A DNA stretch of 64,000 nucleotides from Haloplanus salinarum (GCF_024498175.1 NZ_CP101823.1:1612001-1676000); one strand, 5' to 3'; shown: positions 25,118 to 34,418, counted from the stretch's first letter. Numbers and translations: made by a program. The notes: generated by a model from the letters alone, not told the origin.

Positions 25118-26281
25118 TTACAGTTCGAGCGGACCGAGGTTGCTCTTCGCGCTGGCCACGTTCATCACCCGATCAGGCACGGCGTCCTGACCGCTCTGGG
25201 GGACGACGATGGGGTCGACAGGGACGAGCCCCAACTCTTCGAGCACCGACTGACCGGCGTCGCTGCCGAAGTACTCGATCCACGCGGCGCCCGCTTCGGG
25301 GTTGGGCGCGACGTTCGGGACGGTCATCCCGTACGCAATTGGGGCGCCGGTGAACGTCCCGCTGTCGGTTTCGACTTCCGCCTTCGCGTAGTGTTCCGCG
25401 TACTCGCTCGTCGCCTGCGAGAGGTCGACCTGGGGCTGGAGGTCGATGTAGGGCATGTCCGCCGTACTGGAGATGGACTGGTAGTAGAAGGCGTAGTCGA
25501 GGGCACCGGACTCCAGTTGCCCTTTGAGCTTCGTCTCCGTTCCCGTCGGCACGGTGGAGTTCTCGCGGAGCTTCTCGTAGGTGGACTGGTCGTAGAGCGA
25601 CGACCCGTCGAACTCCTCGGCGCCGAGTTGCTGGGTCATGACCGCACGGTAGCCGCCGGGGTCGACCGCGGGGTCGGAGTGGCCGATGGTCACGTCGTCG
25701 CGCGACAGGACTTCCCACCAGTTGTCCTTCGAGATTTCGTCCGCGCCCGGCGAGTCCTCGCGGTACTGGATCGACATCGAGTTCGTCGTGAAGATGGTGT
25801 ACCAGTCGCCGTAGTCGGGGACGATTCGGTCCCGAATGAGCCGGAAGTCGGAGGTTCCGAGGACGGACGCACGGCGACCCTGCTGGGTGATCTTCTGGGT
25901 CGAGGCGACCGATCCCTTCGGTTCGCGGTTCACGTCGACGCCGTACTCCTCCTCGAACGTCGGTTCGGCCTCGCTGAACGCCGCCGCGAGGCTACCGGCG
26001 TGGAAGATGGTCATCGAACCGCTGACTTCGGACTCCGGCGTGCTGGTCTCGGTCGGCGTGTCCGTCGCCTCGCCGCCGGAGTCCATCGACTCCTCGGTCG
26101 CCGTCGCAGTTGCCGTCGGATCGCTACCGCCACCACCGCCGCCGGAACAGCCGGCGAGCCCCGCCATCCCGGCCGCGCCGAGCCCCTTCAGCACGTCGCG
26201 GCGCGATCGTCCCCGAACGACCTGCTTCCAGTGCTCTTTTTGTGCTTGCAGCCAGCTCGGCGCATCTTTCCGTTGTTTCAT
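25118..26281 (-). CDS. wtpA: tungstate/molybdate-binding lipoprotein
   Basis: About 387 residues. An extended n-region carries the twin-Arg GRSRRDVLKGLGAAGMAGLAGC with lipobox, then a Gly run and a Thr/Glu-rich linker, then the binding domain starting SMTIFHAGSLAAAFSEAEP, the WtpA/ModA signature in which the Ser contacts the oxyanion. GTSDFRLIRDRIVPDYGDWY and SQTYYQ-like elements follow. The ATG at 26281 is chosen because it sits right behind the promoter; a GTG 9 bases upstream is possible. First gene of wtpABC, divergent from a ModE-type regulator and behind a ModE-like palindrome. Confidence 0.9.
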   Translation of the reverse strand: MKQRKDAPSWLQAQKEHWKQVVRGRSRRDVLKGLGAAGMAGLAGCSGGGGGGSDPTATATATEESMDSGGEATDTPTETSTPESEVSGSMTIFHAGSLAAAFSEAEPTFEEEYGVDVNREPKGSVASTQKITQQGRRASVLGTSDFRLIRDRIVPDYGDWYTIFTTNSMSIQYREDSPGADEISKDNWWEVLSRDDVTIGHSDPAVDPGGYRAVMTQQLGAEEFDGSSLYDQSTYEKLRENSTVPTGTETKLKGQLESGALDYAFYYQSISSTADMPYIDLQPQVDLSQATSEYAEHYAKAEVETDSGTFTGAPIAYGMTVPNVAPNPEAGAAWIEYFGSDAGQSVLEELGLVPVDPIVVPQSGQDAVPDRVMNVASAKSNLGPLEL

Positions 26282-26287
26282 TGTTAG

Positions 26288-26302
26288 CACAACGGCGTTG
26301 TG
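26288..26302. promoter_or_regulatory. 15-bp perfect palindrome before wtpA
   Basis: CACAACG-G-CGTTGTG is a perfect 7+1+7 inverted repeat between the wtpA TATA box and its ATG, at about the expected transcription start. A factor bound here would block initiation. It shares its right arm with the ModE-like site, so a dimer could bind either arrangement. No function is proven. Confidence 0.45.
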
Positions 26303-26319
26303 TTTTATGTGATATAACG
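26296..26319. promoter_or_regulatory. ModE-like operator overlapping the wtpA TATA box
   Basis: On the plus strand CGTTGTGT, 8 bases, then ATATAACG: two half-sites that are 6/8 complementary and match the bacterial ModE pattern (CGTTATAT-spacer-TAACG). The minus-strand TATA element of wtpA (GTTATATCA) lies inside the right half. Binding would exclude TBP, so oxyanion-bound regulator could repress uptake. The divergent gene encodes a ModE-type protein, which strengthens the call. Confidence 0.55.
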
Positions 26320-26381
26320 TCTTTGATCGCCGCCGGGATGGTCACGACAACACCTTTTTGAACGGCCCCCGTGCGGAACGT

Positions 26382-27077
26382 ATGGAGTTCTCGACCGAGT
26401 TCGACGCCCGGATCGGACGGGACGACGTGACACTCGCCGAGCGCGACGTCGTCCTCCTGCGGGCCATCGACGACCACGGGTCGATCAACGCCGCCGCGAC
26501 GGAACTCGGCCGCTCGTACTCGCGGGCCCAACAGCGGATCGTCGAACTGGAGGGGGCCTTCGGCGACCTGGTGGCACGCAAGCGGGGCGGGTCGGGTGGG
26601 GGCGGCAGCCACCTGACGGACCTCGCACGGGAGCTACTGAACCGGTACGATCGGCTCAGCGCCGAGTTCAGCGGCGTCGCCGAAACCGAGGAGACCGTCC
26701 TCTCGGGACGGATCGTCGACCGCGACGGGGAACTGGCGACCGTCGAGACGGCGGCGGGGACCCTCGGGGCGCTCGTCCCGCGGAGCGACGACGGGAGCGA
26801 GGCCCGGCTAACCCTCCGCGCCGACGCAGTGACGTTACAGAGTCCCTCCCGATCGCCCGACGAGGATCGGACCAGCGCCCGCAACCGCCTGGAGGGGACC
26901 GTCCTCGCCGTCGACCGGGGCGAGGCCGTCGCTCACGTCACCGTCGAGGTGGGCGAGGGGGTGTCGCTCGCGGCCCTCGTCACCGTCGCCAGCGTCGAGG
27001 AACTGAACCTCCACCGCGGCACGCCGGTCGTCGCCTCGTTCAAGGCCACCGCCACGCGGGGCGTCCGGACGGCCTAG
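26382..27077 (+). CDS. ModE-type LysR-fold regulator with TOBE domain
   Basis: A 231-residue regulator. The N-terminal winged helix (about residues 10-100) has the ModE pattern RDVVLLRAIDDHGSINAAAT followed by ELGRSYSRAQQRIVELE and GGSGGGGSHLTDLA. The C-terminal part has one or two TOBE/molbindin-like segments (about 105-160 and 170-230, LEGTVLAVDRGEAVAHVTVE), which bind molybdate or tungstate in this family. The ATG at 26382 is used since family homology starts just after it; another ATG at 26358 is upstream. Divergent from wtpABC. The stop overlaps the stop of the UspA gene. Confidence 0.88.
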   Translation: MEFSTEFDARIGRDDVTLAERDVVLLRAIDDHGSINAAATELGRSYSRAQQRIVELEGAFGDLVARKRGGSGGGGSHLTDLARELLNRYDRLSAEFSGVAETEETVLSGRIVDRDGELATVETAAGTLGALVPRSDDGSEARLTLRADAVTLQSPSRSPDEDRTSARNRLEGTVLAVDRGEAVAHVTVEVGEGVSLAALVTVASVEELNLHRGTPVVASFKATATRGVRTA

Positions 27078-27877
27078 GGACCGACGACCATGGTCGGTAC
27101 GGGCGCCGTCCGGACGGTCCGCTCGGCGACACTGCCCAGCAGGACCCGTTCGACGCCGGTTCGGCCGTGGGTCCCCAGGACCACCAAGTCGGCCTCGACG
27201 GTGTCGGCGTAGGCGACGATAGCCTCGTGTGGACGCCCGGTGCGAGCGGTCGCGGTGGCCTCGATTCCGACGTCACGAGCCCGGTCGGCGAGGCGCCGGG
27301 CCGGCGTGTCGTCGTCGTCGACGGTGAGGGTGTGCAGCCGCGCACCGGTGGCCGTCGCCACGGCGATACCGTGCTCGCCCGCGCGCTCGGCGCCCTCGCT
27401 CCCGTCGGTGGCAACGACGATGTCGGCCAGTTCCGGCTCGTCGACGTCGCCGTCCCGAGTCACGAGCACGGGAACGCCGGCAGTCCGAAGCGTGTGCTCG
27501 GCGAGGCTCCCCAGCAGGTAGCGGTCCACGCCGGATCGCCCGTGGGTCCCCATGGCAACGAGGTCGATGTCCCGTTCCCGGATAGCCGTCGCCAGCACCC
27601 GCCGCGGGCGCCCCTCGACGACGTGTGTCTCGACTGGAACGGGGGCCAACGCCGCAACCTCGTCGACGACCCCGTGGGCCCGGTCGTGGAGGCGGGACTG
27701 CTGGCGGCGGACTAGGTCGTCGACGTCACCCACGATGTCGGTCCCGTAGCGGTCCGGATCGACCACGGAGAGGACGTGCGCCGTGGCGCCGGTCCGTTCG
27801 GCGAGGAACAGCCCGTAGCGGGCGGCGGTCGTCGCGGCGTCGCTGCCGTCGGTCGGGATTAGGATGTTCTCGTACAT
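27074..27877 (-). CDS. tandem universal stress protein (UspA)
   Basis: A 267-residue protein made of two Usp domains. Domain 1 (1-140) has ILIPTDGSDAATTAARYG and GTHGRSGVDRYLLGSLAEHT. Domain 2 (148-267) has IVVATDGSEGAERAGEHG and GTHGRTGVERVLLGSVAERT. The G-x-x-G-x9-G-S/T ATP-binding pattern is complete in both, so each should bind ATP. Cytosolic. It lies just downstream of the RND exporter gene (2-base gap) on the same strand and is probably co-transcribed with it. Its signal or client is unknown. Confidence 0.92.
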   Translation of the reverse strand: MYENILIPTDGSDAATTAARYGLFLAERTGATAHVLSVVDPDRYGTDIVGDVDDLVRRQQSRLHDRAHGVVDEVAALAPVPVETHVVEGRPRRVLATAIRERDIDLVAMGTHGRSGVDRYLLGSLAEHTLRTAGVPVLVTRDGDVDEPELADIVVATDGSEGAERAGEHGIAVATATGARLHTLTVDDDDTPARRLADRARDVGIEATATARTGRPHEAIVAYADTVEADLVVLGTHGRTGVERVLLGSVAERTVRTAPVPTMVVGP

Positions 27878-27879
27878 GA

Positions 27880-30231
27880 TCAGTTCCCCGCCGGATCGGC
27901 GGGCGTGGTCGACTCGCCCCGTTCGATCAGCCGAACCGTTACCAGCGCCGCCGGCAGGATGCCGAAGGCGGCGACGAGCGATAACGCGATGGCGAAGACC
28001 GTCGTCACCCCGAAGTTCGCGAGCACGGGGAACTGCGATATGGTGAGGACGCCGAACCCGAAGATGGTGGTGAAACTCGACCCGAGCACCGGCCTGGAGA
28101 GCTTCGCGACCGCCGTCGTCGCGGCATCGACCCGCGACCGTCCCCGTTCGGCCACCTCGTATTCGAAGCGCTCGAACACGTGGACGCCGTAGTCGATGCC
28201 GATCCCGAGGGTCAACGACGACATCGTGATCGTCAGGGGGTTCCAGGGGACGCCGACCAGATACATCGCTCCCGTCACCAGCAACGCGGCGCTGCCGGCG
28301 ACGGCGGCGATCAGGGTCGCCGAAATCTTCACCGAGCGGAAGGCAAAGGCCAGGAAGACGAACCCGAGCGTGAAGCTCAACAGCGTCATCGGCGTCAGTC
28401 CGGCGGTCACGTTCTCGATGACGTTCCGGTTGAGGACGGGCTTGCCCGTCACCTGCACCTGATCGGCCGTCGTCAGGGTGTAGTCGGCGTTGCCGTGGAA
28501 CTCGTCGATCAGCGTCCGGACCGGCTCGCCCTCCACGTCGTCGACGTAGAAGGTCAAGAGCAGTTTACTCGGCTGGTCCGCCGGATCACGGATCGCGTTC
28601 GGTCCCTCGCTTGCGGCCTCGAGACTACCGTCGAGTCGGTGCTGGGTCTCGGGGATCGATCCGCCGTTTTCCATCCGAACGGTCGTCACCGGGCTTCTCA
28701 CCGCATTCACGTTCGGATTCTCCAGCATCAACCGCTGGTAGGTGGCCACCTCCCGGAACGTCTCGGGGGTGTACGCCTGATCTGTTTCGACGACGACGTA
28801 GATGACTTTCGACCCCTCGACGGTGTCCTCCAGGCGCTCCAGATCCTCCTTGGCGTCGAGGTTCTGGGGCCAAAAGTCCATCATCTGCTGGCGAGGTTCG
28901 ACCTGCGGGTAGGCGTAGGCGCCCCCGGAGACCAGCAGGAAGGCGATCAGGAGCGTCACCAGCGGCCGCCCGGCGGTCACTCGTCGGGTCACCGCCCCCA
29001 TCGCGGCTTCGAGCCGGTCGTACTCCGTCTCGCCGTCCGTGGCGTCCCGTGTCCCCGTCTCGGACTCGCTCGCGCCCGCATCGAATCGGACCAGCAAGGC
29101 CGGCAACAGGGTCACCGAGAGGAGCATACTCGCGGCGACGCTGACGGCGCTCGTGACCCCGAACTGCTGGACCGGGGGCACCGCGGAGACGAGCAGCGAG
29201 CCCAGCCCCACCACGGTGGTGCCCATCGCGATCAGCAGCGCCCGGCCGGTGGTCCGAGTGGCCTGCCCCGCCGCCTCGACGGGCGCCCGACCGTTCGACC
29301 GCTCTTCGAGATAGCGGGTCTGGATCTGGAGGCCGTAGTCGATACCCAGACCGAGCGCGATGGGCATGACACCCAGCATGATGGCGTTGAAGTTGTAGCC
29401 GAGTACGCCCATCGCGCCGGTCATGTAGATCAGCGCGGTCATGGCCGTCCCCAGCGGGAGGAAGACGTGCCAGCCACGCTCGACCTTCGAGCGCATGACC
29501 AGATAGACGACTCCGAAGATGAGCGCGAACGCGCCCGCGAACAGCGTGATCATCTCCGGTAACATGAGCCCGAAGGCGGCGTTCTCGAAGACGGGCTGGC
29601 CGGTGATGGTCACCGACAGTCCGGGCGGGAGCGCGGCGAGTTCCGTCTCCTCTTGGATCTCGCCGTAGACGATGTCGGCGCCACGCTGGGGGAGCAGCCG
29701 CCCCCGATCGAACGTCCCGACGTCGCCGTAGTCGGCGAGGATGATCGTCGTGCCGGCCTCGGGGACGACCTGCCGTTCCATTCCCGCCAGTTCGGGGTTC
29801 CGGTCGGTCGCCCGATCGAGTGCGCGGCGGACGCCGGTCTCCGTCTCGGGAATCCGCCCGTCGTTGCCTGCCCGAACGAGGTCGGCGAGGCTGATCACCC
29901 GAGTCGTCTCGTCGAGGCCGGTGTATCGTCGGTCCAGCCGGTCGATAGCCCGTATCGTCTCCGGATCGTACAGCCGATCGGATTCGACGACGACGAAGAC
30001 GTTGTTCCCCGTCTCGAAGTCGTCTTTCAGCCCCTTCCACTCCGTTGCAGTCTGCGAGTCGTCGTCGATGTAGAGGGTCATCCCCATACTCATCTGGAGC
30101 GAGGTGGCTGCGACCCCACCCGAGAGGAGGATCAGGACGACGACGACGGCGACGACCGGCCGGGGGTCGCGGGCACTCCGCTCACCGAGCCGTTCGAGAC
30201 CGTCCCTGACGCGGGTGCCGATGTCGGACAT
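27880..30231 (-). CDS. RND/MMPL-family exporter
   Basis: A 783-residue membrane transporter with two homologous halves: helix 1, a large extracellular domain (about 40-235), helices 2-6, a loop, then helix 7, the second extracellular domain (about 445-620) and helices 8-12. The family motif G-x-x-I-D-Y-G occurs twice, in ALGLGIDYGLQIQTRYLEE and TLGIGIDYGVHVFERFEYE, within helices 4 and 10, where proton-relay Asp residues lie. Archaeal members are grouped with MmpL/HAE2 exporters of lipids or hydrophobic compounds; the substrate here is unknown. It abuts the secreted CARDB-like gene with no gap. Confidence 0.9.
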   Translation of the reverse strand: MSDIGTRVRDGLERLGERSARDPRPVVAVVVVLILLSGGVAATSLQMSMGMTLYIDDDSQTATEWKGLKDDFETGNNVFVVVESDRLYDPETIRAIDRLDRRYTGLDETTRVISLADLVRAGNDGRIPETETGVRRALDRATDRNPELAGMERQVVPEAGTTIILADYGDVGTFDRGRLLPQRGADIVYGEIQEETELAALPPGLSVTITGQPVFENAAFGLMLPEMITLFAGAFALIFGVVYLVMRSKVERGWHVFLPLGTAMTALIYMTGAMGVLGYNFNAIMLGVMPIALGLGIDYGLQIQTRYLEERSNGRAPVEAAGQATRTTGRALLIAMGTTVVGLGSLLVSAVPPVQQFGVTSAVSVAASMLLSVTLLPALLVRFDAGASESETGTRDATDGETEYDRLEAAMGAVTRRVTAGRPLVTLLIAFLLVSGGAYAYPQVEPRQQMMDFWPQNLDAKEDLERLEDTVEGSKVIYVVVETDQAYTPETFREVATYQRLMLENPNVNAVRSPVTTVRMENGGSIPETQHRLDGSLEAASEGPNAIRDPADQPSKLLLTFYVDDVEGEPVRTLIDEFHGNADYTLTTADQVQVTGKPVLNRNVIENVTAGLTPMTLLSFTLGFVFLAFAFRSVKISATLIAAVAGSAALLVTGAMYLVGVPWNPLTITMSSLTLGIGIDYGVHVFERFEYEVAERGRSRVDAATTAVAKLSRPVLGSSFTTIFGFGVLTISQFPVLANFGVTTVFAIALSLVAAFGILPAALVTVRLIERGESTTPADPAGN

Positions 30232-31821
30232 CTACAGACCCAGGAAACGCAGGATGGACGCGAGCAGGCCACCCTGCCGATCGGTCACTTCCACGGCGGT
30301 CGGTTCGACGTTCGTGACGACGGTCCGGTCGAAGGAGTTGTCGTACTTGATCGTCGTATCGAGCGAGTAGGCCTTGGACGTGGCCGCGTCGTCGACGCTC
30401 ACGGTGAAGGTGACCGTCCGCGACTCGCCGGGCGCCAACTCGCCGATATACGCCGTATCGTCGTCGGTCTCGAACGGCGTGTTGGCGTTGATGCGAGCGA
30501 CAGCGTCGTGCATCGTCCCGTCACCGGTGTTGGTGACGGTCACCTCGACCGTCTCGGTCGAACCGGCGGCCACCGTCGGCGACCCCGACGTCTCGAAGGT
30601 CATTTCCGGGCCGACTTCGACCGGGATGGTCAACGGGTCGCTCTCCACGGGGTCCTGGTACGTGTCGTCGTAGACGACGGTGAACGCGAGCGGATACTCC
30701 TGGGGGATCGCTCGGTCGGCAACCTCGAGTTTGAACCGCGCCGTTGCCGTCTCTCCAGGATCGAGCGTGCCGAGGCTGGCGTCGGTCGAGAGGGGCGAGA
30801 ACGGCTCCGACGGACGCAACACGGCCCGTGCGTTGGGCACCGGGCGGTCGCCGGTGTTGGTCACGGACAGGGCCACCGCGCCCGTCGAGTCGACGTAGAG
30901 ATCGGTCGTCGTCGCCGAGAGATCGAAGCTCGGCGCGTCCCGGATGGTCACTTCCCCGGTGCGGACCTGTGACTCCCGGACGACGCCGTTGCTGTCCTCG
31001 TACCGCAGTCGGAACGGAACGGTGTACGTGTCGGTCGACCCCGTGTCGGCAACGCCGACGCGGAAGGACGCGGTTCCCGTCTCGCCCGGTTCCAGCGTGC
31101 CCAACGAGAGGCCGTTGGTCCGCGGGGTCAACTGGTCGCTCTCCCCGAGAACGAGTTCGGCGTCGCTCGCCGTCTCCGAGCCCTCGTTGCGGACGGTGGC
31201 CACGACGCGACCGTCCTCCTTGGCGTTGAGGCTCTCGCCGTCGAGCGATTCCACGCCGAGCCTGACGGCCGGTTCGATCCGGACGGTCACGTAGGTCCGG
31301 GTCGTCTGATCCCGGCGGGTGACGTACGTGTCGTCGTCGTCGACGCTGACGGCACGGACGTACTGAAAGTCGAGCGTGACGGGCAGTCGGTAGGTGCCGG
31401 GACTCGCATCCTCGGCCACTTCGAGTTCGAGCGAGGCCTGCCGCGTTCCGTCGGGTGAGATGGTTCCGACCGGCTGCTCGCCAGTTCGGAGGGTGACGGG
31501 AGCGGACCCCGACTCGACGGACGCCGTCGTGGCCATCGCGGCCCCCGGCGTCACGCCCGCCGTCCGGAAGGCGTCGGCGAGCTTCGACGTCTCACCCTGG
31601 GAATTCGTCACTGCGGTGCCGCGGTTCTGGACCCCGACCTGCAGGGTCGTCGTCTCGCCGGGTGTGAGCACGTTCGATCCCTGGACCGACGTCACCAGTT
31701 CCGGCTCCTGATTCTCGCTGTACGTCGCGGCAGCAGCCGGGGTGGCGACCACGGCGGACATCACGAACAGCACCACGAGCGCCGTCACTGCGGCGCGTCC
31801 GTCTCGACCGATTGAACTCAT
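30232..31821 (-). CDS. secreted COG1361/CARDB-like S-layer-type protein
   Basis: A 529-residue exported protein. A Sec signal (AAVTALVVLFVMSAVVATPAAAA) precedes at least four NEW3/CARDB-like immunoglobulin-fold repeats with the pattern L-x-P-G-E-T-x-x-x-x-x-x-V-x-N-x-G-x-x-x, seen as VLTPGETTTLQVGVQNRGTA, SLGTLEPGETGTASFRVGVA and SLGTLDPGETATARFKLEVA. It ends LLASILRFLGL, a short hydrophobic tail. The ATG at 31821 is chosen over one 21 bases upstream. The stop is directly followed by the RND ATG, so it is probably an extracellular partner of the exporter; this is inferred. Confidence 0.85.
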   Translation of the reverse strand: MSSIGRDGRAAVTALVVLFVMSAVVATPAAAATYSENQEPELVTSVQGSNVLTPGETTTLQVGVQNRGTAVTNSQGETSKLADAFRTAGVTPGAAMATTASVESGSAPVTLRTGEQPVGTISPDGTRQASLELEVAEDASPGTYRLPVTLDFQYVRAVSVDDDDTYVTRRDQTTRTYVTVRIEPAVRLGVESLDGESLNAKEDGRVVATVRNEGSETASDAELVLGESDQLTPRTNGLSLGTLEPGETGTASFRVGVADTGSTDTYTVPFRLRYEDSNGVVRESQVRTGEVTIRDAPSFDLSATTTDLYVDSTGAVALSVTNTGDRPVPNARAVLRPSEPFSPLSTDASLGTLDPGETATARFKLEVADRAIPQEYPLAFTVVYDDTYQDPVESDPLTIPVEVGPEMTFETSGSPTVAAGSTETVEVTVTNTGDGTMHDAVARINANTPFETDDDTAYIGELAPGESRTVTFTVSVDDAATSKAYSLDTTIKYDNSFDRTVVTNVEPTAVEVTDRQGGLLASILRFLGL

Positions 31822-31823
31822 TG

Positions 31824-31842
31824 TTGTGCTCAATATACACAA
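31824..31842. promoter_or_regulatory. inverted repeat in the promoter of the CARDB/RND operon
   Basis: TTGTG (31824-31828), 9 bases, CACAA (31838-31842), just upstream of the ATG at 31821. A TATA-like TTATTAGG on the minus strand (about 31847-31854) lies about 30 bases before the start. The inverted repeat sits between the two, where a repressor would act. Short half-sites make this tentative. Confidence 0.3.
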
Positions 31843-31962
31843 TACTACCTAATAAGGCCGTCGCAATCGACGCTATATCCCCCTCTATAATGTGAGTATT
31901 TTGCACTACCACTGAGCAGTACGCTCGTCGATTTCGATACGCGTATCGGCCTCGATGTCCAC

Positions 31963-33072
31963 GTGACGGACGTGACAGCAGACCTCTTCACACCGCTCGA
32001 GCTACGCGGCACCGAGGTTCCGAACCGAGTGATGGTCTCGCCGATGTGTCAGTACTCCTGTGAGGGTCGGGACGGACTCCCGACGGACTGGCACCACACC
32101 CACCTAGCCAGTCGGGCCGTCGGCGGCGCGGGCTTGGTGATGACCGAGGCGACGGCCGTCGAGGCCCGCGGGCGGATCACGCCCCACGACCTCGGAATCT
32201 GGAGCGACGCCCACGCCGACGCCCTCGCCGACGTCACCGCCTCGATCCGGGACCAGGGGAGCGTCCCCGGCATCCAACTGGCCCACGCCGGTCGCAAGGC
32301 CTCCAAGACCCGTCCGTGGGAGGGGAGTCGGCCGCTGACCGGCGGCGACGGCTGGGAGACGGTCGCCCCTTCGGCCGAGCCGTGGCCCTACGAGGAGGGC
32401 GAGACGGCGACACGACGGATGACCGACGACGATATCGGCGACGTGATCGACGCCTTCCGCGCGGCCGCGGAGCGCGCCCACGACGCCGGCTTCGAGGTCG
32501 CCGAGATCCACGCCGCACACGGCTACCTGCTCCACGAGTTCCTCTCGCCGGTCGCGAACGACCGCGACGACGACTACGGCGGGTGCTTCGAGGATCGGAC
32601 CCGCCTCCTCCGCGAGGTGGCGAGCGCGATCCGCGAGGTGTGGCCCGACGACGACCCGCTGTTCGTCCGGATCTCCGCGACCGATTGGCTCGACGACCGC
32701 GACTCCTGGACCGTCGCGGATTCGATCCGTCTGGCCGACGACCTGGCGCCCCTCGGCGTCGACCTGATCGACGTGAGCGCCGGCGGCATCCACCCCGATC
32801 AGTCGATCCCCTCGACCGGACCGGGCTATCAGGAACGCTACGCTCGACGGGTCAGACAGGAGTCGGAGGCCGATATCGCGGTGGGTGCCGTCGGCGGCAT
32901 CACGACCGCCGAACAGGCCGACGCCCTGATCCGGAACGGTCGCGGGGACCTGGCCATCGTCGGCCGCGAACACCTCCGCGACCCGTACTTCGCGCTGCAC
33001 GCGGCCCGGGAACTCGACCGACTCGACGCCGACGGCATCGAGGTGCCGGTCCAGTACGACCGCGCCTTCTGA
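31963..33072 (+). CDS. NADH:flavin oxidoreductase, old yellow enzyme family
   Basis: A 369-residue FMN-dependent TIM-barrel enzyme from a GTG start. Family landmarks: LELRGTEVPNRVMVSPMCQY near the N-terminus, GIQLAHAGRKAS, the catalytic EIHAAHGYLLHEFLSPVAN with two His, NDRDDDYGG and the phosphate-binding VGAVGGITTAEQAD, GRGDLAIVGREHLRDPY. The Cys in the first motif (SPMCQY) marks the YqjM-like class. It should reduce activated alkenes with NAD(P)H; the physiological substrate is unknown. Transcribed singly and convergent with the LarA-like gene. Confidence 0.95.
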   Translation: MTDVTADLFTPLELRGTEVPNRVMVSPMCQYSCEGRDGLPTDWHHTHLASRAVGGAGLVMTEATAVEARGRITPHDLGIWSDAHADALADVTASIRDQGSVPGIQLAHAGRKASKTRPWEGSRPLTGGDGWETVAPSAEPWPYEEGETATRRMTDDDIGDVIDAFRAAAERAHDAGFEVAEIHAAHGYLLHEFLSPVANDRDDDYGGCFEDRTRLLREVASAIREVWPDDDPLFVRISATDWLDDRDSWTVADSIRLADDLAPLGVDLIDVSAGGIHPDQSIPSTGPGYQERYARRVRQESEADIAVGAVGGITTAEQADALIRNGRGDLAIVGREHLRDPYFALHAARELDRLDADGIEVPVQYDRAF

Positions 33073-33086
33073 GCGGGCGAGCCGTC

Positions 33087-34418
33087 TCAGTCCTCACCGG
33101 GCGTCGGCGCCACGAACTCGCCGCCGTCGTCGAACGCGAGTGCCGCCGGCTCGGCGATCACCCGCAGGTCGTCGCGGTCGCGCGCCGCCTCGATCAGCGG
33201 TTCGGAGGCGTAACATCGCTGCAGTCGCATCGTGTCGGTGACCCGCAGGACCCGCGCCTCGTCGCCGGCGACGGGACCGATGGTCCCGAGCGCCCCCCGG
33301 AGCCCCGCGCGGTCGTTCTCGACGACCGGCGGCAGTCGGACGCCGCGGACGGTGCTCGCGGTGATGGCGTTGATGAGCGCCTTCGGCCAGTCGAGTCCCG
33401 CCTTCACGTCCCGGTGGACGAAGTCCGCCTGCCCCATCCCCATGGCGTTACCTTTCGTCTTCTCGGTCAGCCCCCGGAGATAGATGCGCTTCACGTCGGG
33501 CGATTCGGGTTCGGGCTCGTTGATCGTGAAGTGGCGGCGGCCGGTGACGTTCGTATCCATTCCCTGTCCGCTAATGTCCTTGCCGATCCGGTCCACTACG
33601 AGCACGTCCAGGTCGTCGAACGGGAGTTTGGGCATCCGCCGCTCGGCCGTCTCCAGCAGTTCGCGCTCGCGTTCCAGAAAGCCCGAGGCGGGGACGCCCT
33701 CGAGCAGCGTCGTGTCGTCGTGTTCGTCCTCGACGATGGCGACGCCGCCGGCGACGGGGAGCGCCTCCAGCAGTTGGCTCGCGATCTCGGGCAGCATGTT
33801 CCGAAGGCTCCAGTCGACGGCCCAGTCGTGGGCCATCTTCGCCCCGCGCTGTTTGCCCATGCCGATGACGAGCATCTTCGAGAGGCCGCTCTCCACCTCG
33901 CCCCCGAAGTCCGTGTGGGGTTTGATCCGGTTGACCATTACGATGGCGTCGGCGGCGACGGCGTTGGCGTCGGCGTACACCGGCACGCCCCGTTCGGGCG
34001 TCTCGCCCACCGTCTCGACGTCCATCGTCGCCCGGATCTCGCAGCCGACGGTCTCCTCGCTCACCCCGAGCGTGTCGAGTTTCTCGCGTTGTCCCTCGGC
34101 GGTCGCCCCGCCGTGGCTCCCCATGGCGGGGAAGACGAACGGCTCGTATCCCCGGTCACGGACGCCCGCGACGACGCCGCTGACGATGCTCCCGAGGTTC
34201 GCGATGCCGCGGCTACCGGCGCCGATGGCGACCTCCCCGCCGTCGGGGACGTCCGAGAAGTCGAGGTCGTCGACGGCAGCCGCGGCCCGTCCCTCGATTT
34301 CCTCGATCGGGATGGGGTCGGTCTCCCAGATCTGCTCGATCACGCCCATGCGGGGGAACGTCGTCTCGCCGACGGCGGTCGCGACGGTGTCCTCCGGGAC
34401 GACGAGGGAATCGTTCAT
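33087..34418 (-). CDS. LarA-like lactate racemase domain protein (DUF2088 family)
   Basis: A 443-residue protein. The ATG at 34418 (MNDSLVVPEDT) is chosen since the longer frame has no homology. Family features: a Rossmann-like N-terminal part with VAIGAGSRGIANLGSIVSGV and VFPAMGSHGGATAEGQREKL, the central VNRIKPHTDFGGEVESGLSK with MLVIGMGKQRGA, and DVLVVDRIGKDISGQGMDTN. LarA racemases use a nickel-pincer nucleotide, but many relatives lack lar maturation genes and have unknown substrates; none are seen here. Upstream of rpl11's 3' end on the same strand. Confidence 0.85.
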   Translation of the reverse strand: MNDSLVVPEDTVATAVGETTFPRMGVIEQIWETDPIPIEEIEGRAAAAVDDLDFSDVPDGGEVAIGAGSRGIANLGSIVSGVVAGVRDRGYEPFVFPAMGSHGGATAEGQREKLDTLGVSEETVGCEIRATMDVETVGETPERGVPVYADANAVAADAIVMVNRIKPHTDFGGEVESGLSKMLVIGMGKQRGAKMAHDWAVDWSLRNMLPEIASQLLEALPVAGGVAIVEDEHDDTTLLEGVPASGFLERERELLETAERRMPKLPFDDLDVLVVDRIGKDISGQGMDTNVTGRRHFTINEPEPESPDVKRIYLRGLTEKTKGNAMGMGQADFVHRDVKAGLDWPKALINAITASTVRGVRLPPVVENDRAGLRGALGTIGPVAGDEARVLRVTDTMRLQRCYASEPLIEAARDRDDLRVIAEPAALAFDDGGEFVAPTPGED

